Source: Portulaca oleracea (lineage: Eukaryota > Streptophyta > Magnoliopsida > Caryophyllales > Portulacaceae). From it: 64,000 bases of DNA. A model generated the notes under the pieces. The model made no database searches. It worked only from the letters and a program-made list of their open reading frames with translations, and was not told the DNA's origin. The stretch spans positions 10,248,001 to 10,312,000 of the forward strand of contig CM055882.1 in assembly GCA_029582165.1 (NCBI GenBank). The letters are read 5' to 3'. Position numbers and translations under genes: made by a program. Below are positions 60,814 through 64,000 of this stretch, piece after piece (within the stretch, counting starts at the first letter, position 1; every line of letters begins with the position of its first letter).

Positions 60814-62487
60814 TTACTGATCGTACGAGTCTAATTCTTCCAAGACTCTGTTTCTTTGCTCCTTCCTCGTTGCCCCCTTCTTCTTTCTCACCGTTTTTCC
60901 AGCCTCTTTTTCCAACCTTAGAATAGCCAACTCCTGATCTCCTTGAATTCTTAGCCCTCCTCTGCCCCCCACATATACAGTCTTCCTAGCTACCAGTCTG
61001 TCAATCTCAGCTGAGCTTAGTTCGTTGAGGGAGGCCTCAAGTCTTGATTTTTGGTTTGGTGTGCATGGGGTGGGAAACTTCTGGAATGGGTCTAGGTCTT
61101 CACTGTTTGCTGAGTTTATCACGTTTTCCACCACATTTGCCTGCCCTTCTTCTCGGTATTTACCACCTCTATCTTGGACCCTGTTCCATGCTCTGTTCCA
61201 GGCTTCTTCTCCGAGGAGTCCAATCATTTTATCTTTTAAATTATCCACCTCTTTAGCCAGCCTAGACAATTCTCCCACACTCTCCTCAACCCGAGCTGAA
61301 TGGTGGTTGGCCGATAATTGAACCTCGGGTGCATTTAAATTGTCTAGCCGACTTCCTACATCGTGACACACACTGTCTTTATTAGCATTCTCGATATCGA
61401 TGCTGACATCTGCTTGTGACTTGTGGTCTTCCTTGTAGCTGTTCATGGTGGATTCCGGCACCACCTCAATTTCCTTTGCCGAGAATCGGCTAATTCTTCC
61501 ATCTCTGTGTTCGTCACTACTATTCTCCTGCGTCTCCCCCATCTCCTCTGTCTGCCATTTATGGTGGTCACAACCAACTTCCCTGACCCACACTCTGTAG
61601 GAGCAGTCCTTCAACTGTAGTAAAACTTGCCCTTCAATACGATTAAAGATGCTTGTTAGCAGTATAGCCCTCGCTTTCCCCATCTGTTGAATACTCTGTT
61701 CCTTTTGAATGTTAAGTTGTAAAGTGGTAGGTTGTTGCATTACACCCCACGGTTCCAGACATTTACGGAAGTTGTCCTCACTCCAGCCCTCCGGTGGGAC
61801 CCCTAGAATTTCCACACAGACTTCCCTACAATCACAGGTGTCATATCTAGACCATTTCTTAAACTCTGAGAACCATCTTTGTAGCTCTTCCATATTCCTC
61901 AGAGCTTCTTCCATTTCTTCACTCGATGCCCAGACAATGATTAACTTTTTCGCACTTAAGATTATAATTTTCCGTTGGACTGTTCTTTTAATCTCCGGGA
62001 TGTTCACCGGCTCCTTTGCAGTGCAAACTGTACTTCTCTTCAGCCATTCTATATTACTGACATTAATGTCACCACTTATCGTTAGGAGGGGGCCACCTTC
62101 TTCTTCCTTTTCAGCTTCGTTCTCTTTCCTTCTCCATATTTGCTTTCTCTGGTTCCTTCTCTGTTTTGGGATCCACACTCTTTTCACTTTGCACTTACCA
62201 CCTTGTTTTGTAAAGATCCTCGAGTGGTTAACTTTGATTTGGTGCCCTCTAATAAACTTTCCATTCATCCTTTTGATACATTCCACAGCTTCACTGGCTT
62301 CCCGAAAGTAGATGAAGCAGAATCTTCCATCTCGCCCTCTTCCTTTAGGGATGTAAACATGGTTGATCCTCCCAAATTTGCTGAAGACTCCACTGATGCC
62401 AAATCTGTCAATGAGTTCAGGGAGGTTTCCAACATACACTACACGGTTGCTATGGACACTCCCTTGGCCTTTCCCTGCACCCTCCAT
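60814..62487 (-). CDS. LINE ORF1 RNA-binding protein
   Basis: 557 codons. An RRM fold lies at residues 15-90, with RNP2 VVYVGNL (16-22) and RNP1-like GRFCFIYF (about 54-61), then a basic KRVWIPKQRRNQRK stretch. A domain around VCVEILGVPPEGWSEDNF, common in plant LINE ORF1 and reverse-transcriptase-like proteins, follows. The C-terminal half is acidic, with coiled-coil-like and basic stretches (KTVRKKKGATRKEQR). It coats the LINE RNA. The frame is complete and undamaged. Confidence 0.9.
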   Translation of the reverse strand: MEGAGKGQGSVHSNRVVYVGNLPELIDRFGISGVFSKFGRINHVYIPKGRGRDGRFCFIYFREASEAVECIKRMNGKFIRGHQIKVNHSRIFTKQGGKCKVKRVWIPKQRRNQRKQIWRRKENEAEKEEEGGPLLTISGDINVSNIEWLKRSTVCTAKEPVNIPEIKRTVQRKIIILSAKKLIIVWASSEEMEEALRNMEELQRWFSEFKKWSRYDTCDCREVCVEILGVPPEGWSEDNFRKCLEPWGVMQQPTTLQLNIQKEQSIQQMGKARAILLTSIFNRIEGQVLLQLKDCSYRVWVREVGCDHHKWQTEEMGETQENSSDEHRDGRISRFSAKEIEVVPESTMNSYKEDHKSQADVSIDIENANKDSVCHDVGSRLDNLNAPEVQLSANHHSARVEESVGELSRLAKEVDNLKDKMIGLLGEEAWNRAWNRVQDRGGKYREEGQANVVENVINSANSEDLDPFQKFPTPCTPNQKSRLEASLNELSSAEIDRLVARKTVYVGGRGGLRIQGDQELAILRLEKEAGKTVRKKKGATRKEQRNRVLEELDSYDQ

Positions 62488-62645
62488 AGAATATTACATT
62501 GAGGAGGGTCTTTTAATTACAAGCTTTTTTTGGATAATGGCATTGTTCAAGTCACGTTTTTAATTCCAGACGGCCACGTTATTGGAATACGATTTGGTGG
62601 CGTTGATAATTTACTTGACGTCGCCAACAAGGAATCTGATAGAGG

Positions 62646-63278
62646 GTACCAATCCATTATATTATCACTTCTCATTCTTCAACTTTCATTTTTTGTTTTT
62701 TTTTTTAATTGCAGTACTTGAACAAAACTCTTACTTGTAATGATCGATAATGTGGATGTTCTTGTCTACGTACACATGAGCAAATGATATGAATGGTGGT
62801 GGAACAAGACACTTCTTAATTAAGTGCCTTGTCTTAGTATAAATGTCATATATTTACACATTAAAGTGAAAAAAAATGATATTATATGTTTAATTTCTAT
62901 AACGGTAATATATAAATTGTATAATATTACTTTTATCCATAATTTTTAAAATTAATAAAAAAATGTGTCTAAAATTTGTCTAAAGGATGAGGTTCATTTA
63001 ATTATAGCGTATTATCCAGAATTATTGACGTAACGAGCACATCCTAAATATTTTGTAATTAATAATTAATAATATCCATAGAAAATTGGTGAAAAAACTA
63101 CATTAATAAGTGTTACATGTATGAAAGCAAGACCCAAAAATTGTGCCTCCCACAAACTCTACAAATTATCACTTCTCGTTCGTTCCTCAACTTTTAATTA
63201 ACTTTTTTGTAATTACATTACTTAAACTCTTACTAGTAATGATCAATATTGTGGATGTTCTTGTATAAATACACACAG
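62646..63278 (+). other. Intron 3 of lyase gene 2
   Basis: AT-rich intron. From about 62806 to 63075 it holds a diverged relative of the sequence at 21372-21620. Donor GTACC at 62646, acceptor CACACAG ending at 63278. Confidence 0.55.
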
Positions 63279-63335
63279 TTACTGGGATATTGACACGGCG
63301 AATGAAGCAAACAGTGATCCACTTGATGAAACTGA

Positions 63336-63622
63336 GTACTTTTTTTTACCTCCTTCACCTAATTATTGTAGTGGTACTAAATCCATCACCACATTCTTTT
63401 TATTTTTTCATGTCTACCCCATATTGTTTTTGTTTTTTTGGTTCCTACCCCTAGATAGGTAACAAAGTGTAGTTACTAAAACATTTTTTAAATTATTTTT
63501 TTTGAGATTCCGAGCAATTAATATGATTTTTTAAAAGGAATAAAATTGAAAAAATCATAAAAAATTGAAAAAAAATTGAAAAAAATTGGGAGAAATGTTG
63601 TAAATTCATTAAAAATTGTGGT
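63336..63622. other. AT-rich, nothing recognised
   Basis: Probably intronic sequence of lyase gene 2, with several A- and T-rich runs. No exon was recognised. Confidence 0.4.
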
Positions 63623-64000
63623 AAAGTGTTATACAAAGTTTAGAATCAAATGCAAGACAAAATCTATGATATTTAGCGTATACACTCGATTTTGTCCCAC
63701 TACAATACAATTTTATTTTTTTTTAGACCACCAGAATCCAAAATGATAGTAGGGATTATTGCCATACAATTTGTGATAGTAGGGATTATTAGAATCCAAT
63801 ATCCCTATATATATATATATAGGGATATTGGATTCTAATAATCTCTACTATCACAAATTGTATGGCAATAATCCCTACTATCATTTTGGATTCTGGTGGT
63901 CCAAAAAAAAAATTGTATTGTAGTGGGACAAAATCGAGAGTATACCCTAAATATCATAGATTTTGTGTTGCATTTGATTCAAAACTTTGTATAACACTTT
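63623..64000. repeat. Long near-perfect palindrome, cut by the window end
   Basis: Arms of about 185 bp mirror each other around a centre at about 63813, within a TATATATATATA stretch. Left-arm blocks such as GACCACCAGAATCCAAAATG and CGATTTTGTCCCACTAC reappear reversed in the right arm with only a few mismatches. The right arm reaches the last base of the window, so the full length is unknown. Probably a foldback transposon in an intron of the broken lyase gene. Confidence 0.88.

Larger units (their letters stand above)
56850..62529 (-). mobile_element. L1-type LINE, essentially full length
   Basis: A 5680-bp non-LTR retrotransposon on the minus strand. A short poly(A) tail (T run at 56850-56854) marks its 3' end. 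An 18-bp target duplication TTGGATAATGGCATTGTT flanks it (56832-56849, 62530-62547). ORF1 is 62487-60814 and ORF2 60812-57149, with one frameshift. The 5' leader is only about 42 nt, so a small 5' truncation is possible. Confidence 0.95.
55485..63335 (+). pseudogene. Second rhamnogalacturonate lyase gene, split by a LINE
   Basis: A paralogue of the lyase gene at 25409, in the same orientation. Exon 1 (55485-55600) encodes a signal peptide (MLLPFLLLFTIQLLLPANC). Exon 2 is 56292-56397. Exon 3 starts at 56826 (AVLDNGIV), is interrupted at 56849 by the LINE, and resumes at 62548-62645 (QVTFLIPDGH, GIRFGGVDNLL). Its two parts total 122 nt, the same as exon 3 of the intact gene. Exon 4 is 63279-63335 (YWDIDTANEA) and differs from the paralogue. 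Introns keep GT-AG sites and phase. Later exons would lie beyond the window. With 5.7 kb of LINE in an exon, the protein cannot be made normally. The insertion looks young because the flanking exon halves retain frame. Confidence 0.88.

Noticed and set aside
57173..62563. Many plus-strand frames of 60-200 codons across the LINE
   Set aside because: They are antisense to ORF1 and ORF2, which carry clear domains.
1..64000. tRNA, rRNA or other structural RNA genes
   Set aside because: Apart from the polymerase III boxes inside the Au-like SINE, I saw no tRNA-like or rRNA sequence.

Overview
This is a window of nuclear plant DNA, most likely from a eudicot. The host genes are interrupted by GT-AG introns and encode cell-wall and phenylpropanoid-type enzymes, and most of the rest is plant-type transposable elements: Ty1/copia and Ty3/gypsy LTR elements, an L1-type LINE, an Au-like SINE, and hAT-, Stowaway- and Harbinger-like MITEs. 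The family or species cannot be fixed from the sequence alone. Host gene density is low: one complete rhamnogalacturonate lyase gene, one complete CAD-type alcohol dehydrogenase gene, and a second lyase gene broken by a LINE.

Layout. 1-3787: AT-rich DNA with small MITEs, a long AT microsatellite and one isolated exon-like segment. 3788-19623: a striking tandem array of eight copia LTRs alternating with seven copies of a gag-protease-only internal segment, all on the minus strand, with a single 5-bp target duplication (TATAG) around the whole array. 19629-24870: intergenic DNA with a hAT MITE (8-bp target duplication), an Au-like SINE, a Stowaway, a Harbinger-like MITE and an LTR fragment. 24878-33710: a 15-exon secreted rhamnogalacturonate lyase gene with a 4.7-kb first intron full of MITEs. 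33711-38305: intergenic. 38306-39789: a five-exon CAD/ELI3-like gene. 40433-46675: a nearly complete copia element inserted into an older LTR of its own family. 46676-49804: intergenic. 49810-53879: a gypsy element reduced to a complete 4-kb LTR plus scraps. 53885-64000: the second lyase gene, whose exon 3 is split by a 5.7-kb LINE with an 18-bp target duplication; the window ends inside a long palindrome.

The two lyase genes lie in the same orientation about 30 kb apart (start codon to start codon) and share an exon 3 of exactly 122 nt once the LINE is discounted, so they are tandem paralogues, one intact and one broken. The CAD gene between them looks functional and unrelated. The most unusual object is the array at 3788-19623. 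It looks like a non-autonomous gag-only copia derivative that was inserted once and then amplified by LTR-LTR unequal exchange, or that was inserted as a multimer. Part of the copy-to-copy variation is clustered small indels at CWG and CG sites, which may be long-read consensus errors at methylated sites, so frame breaks inside the repeats should be treated with caution.
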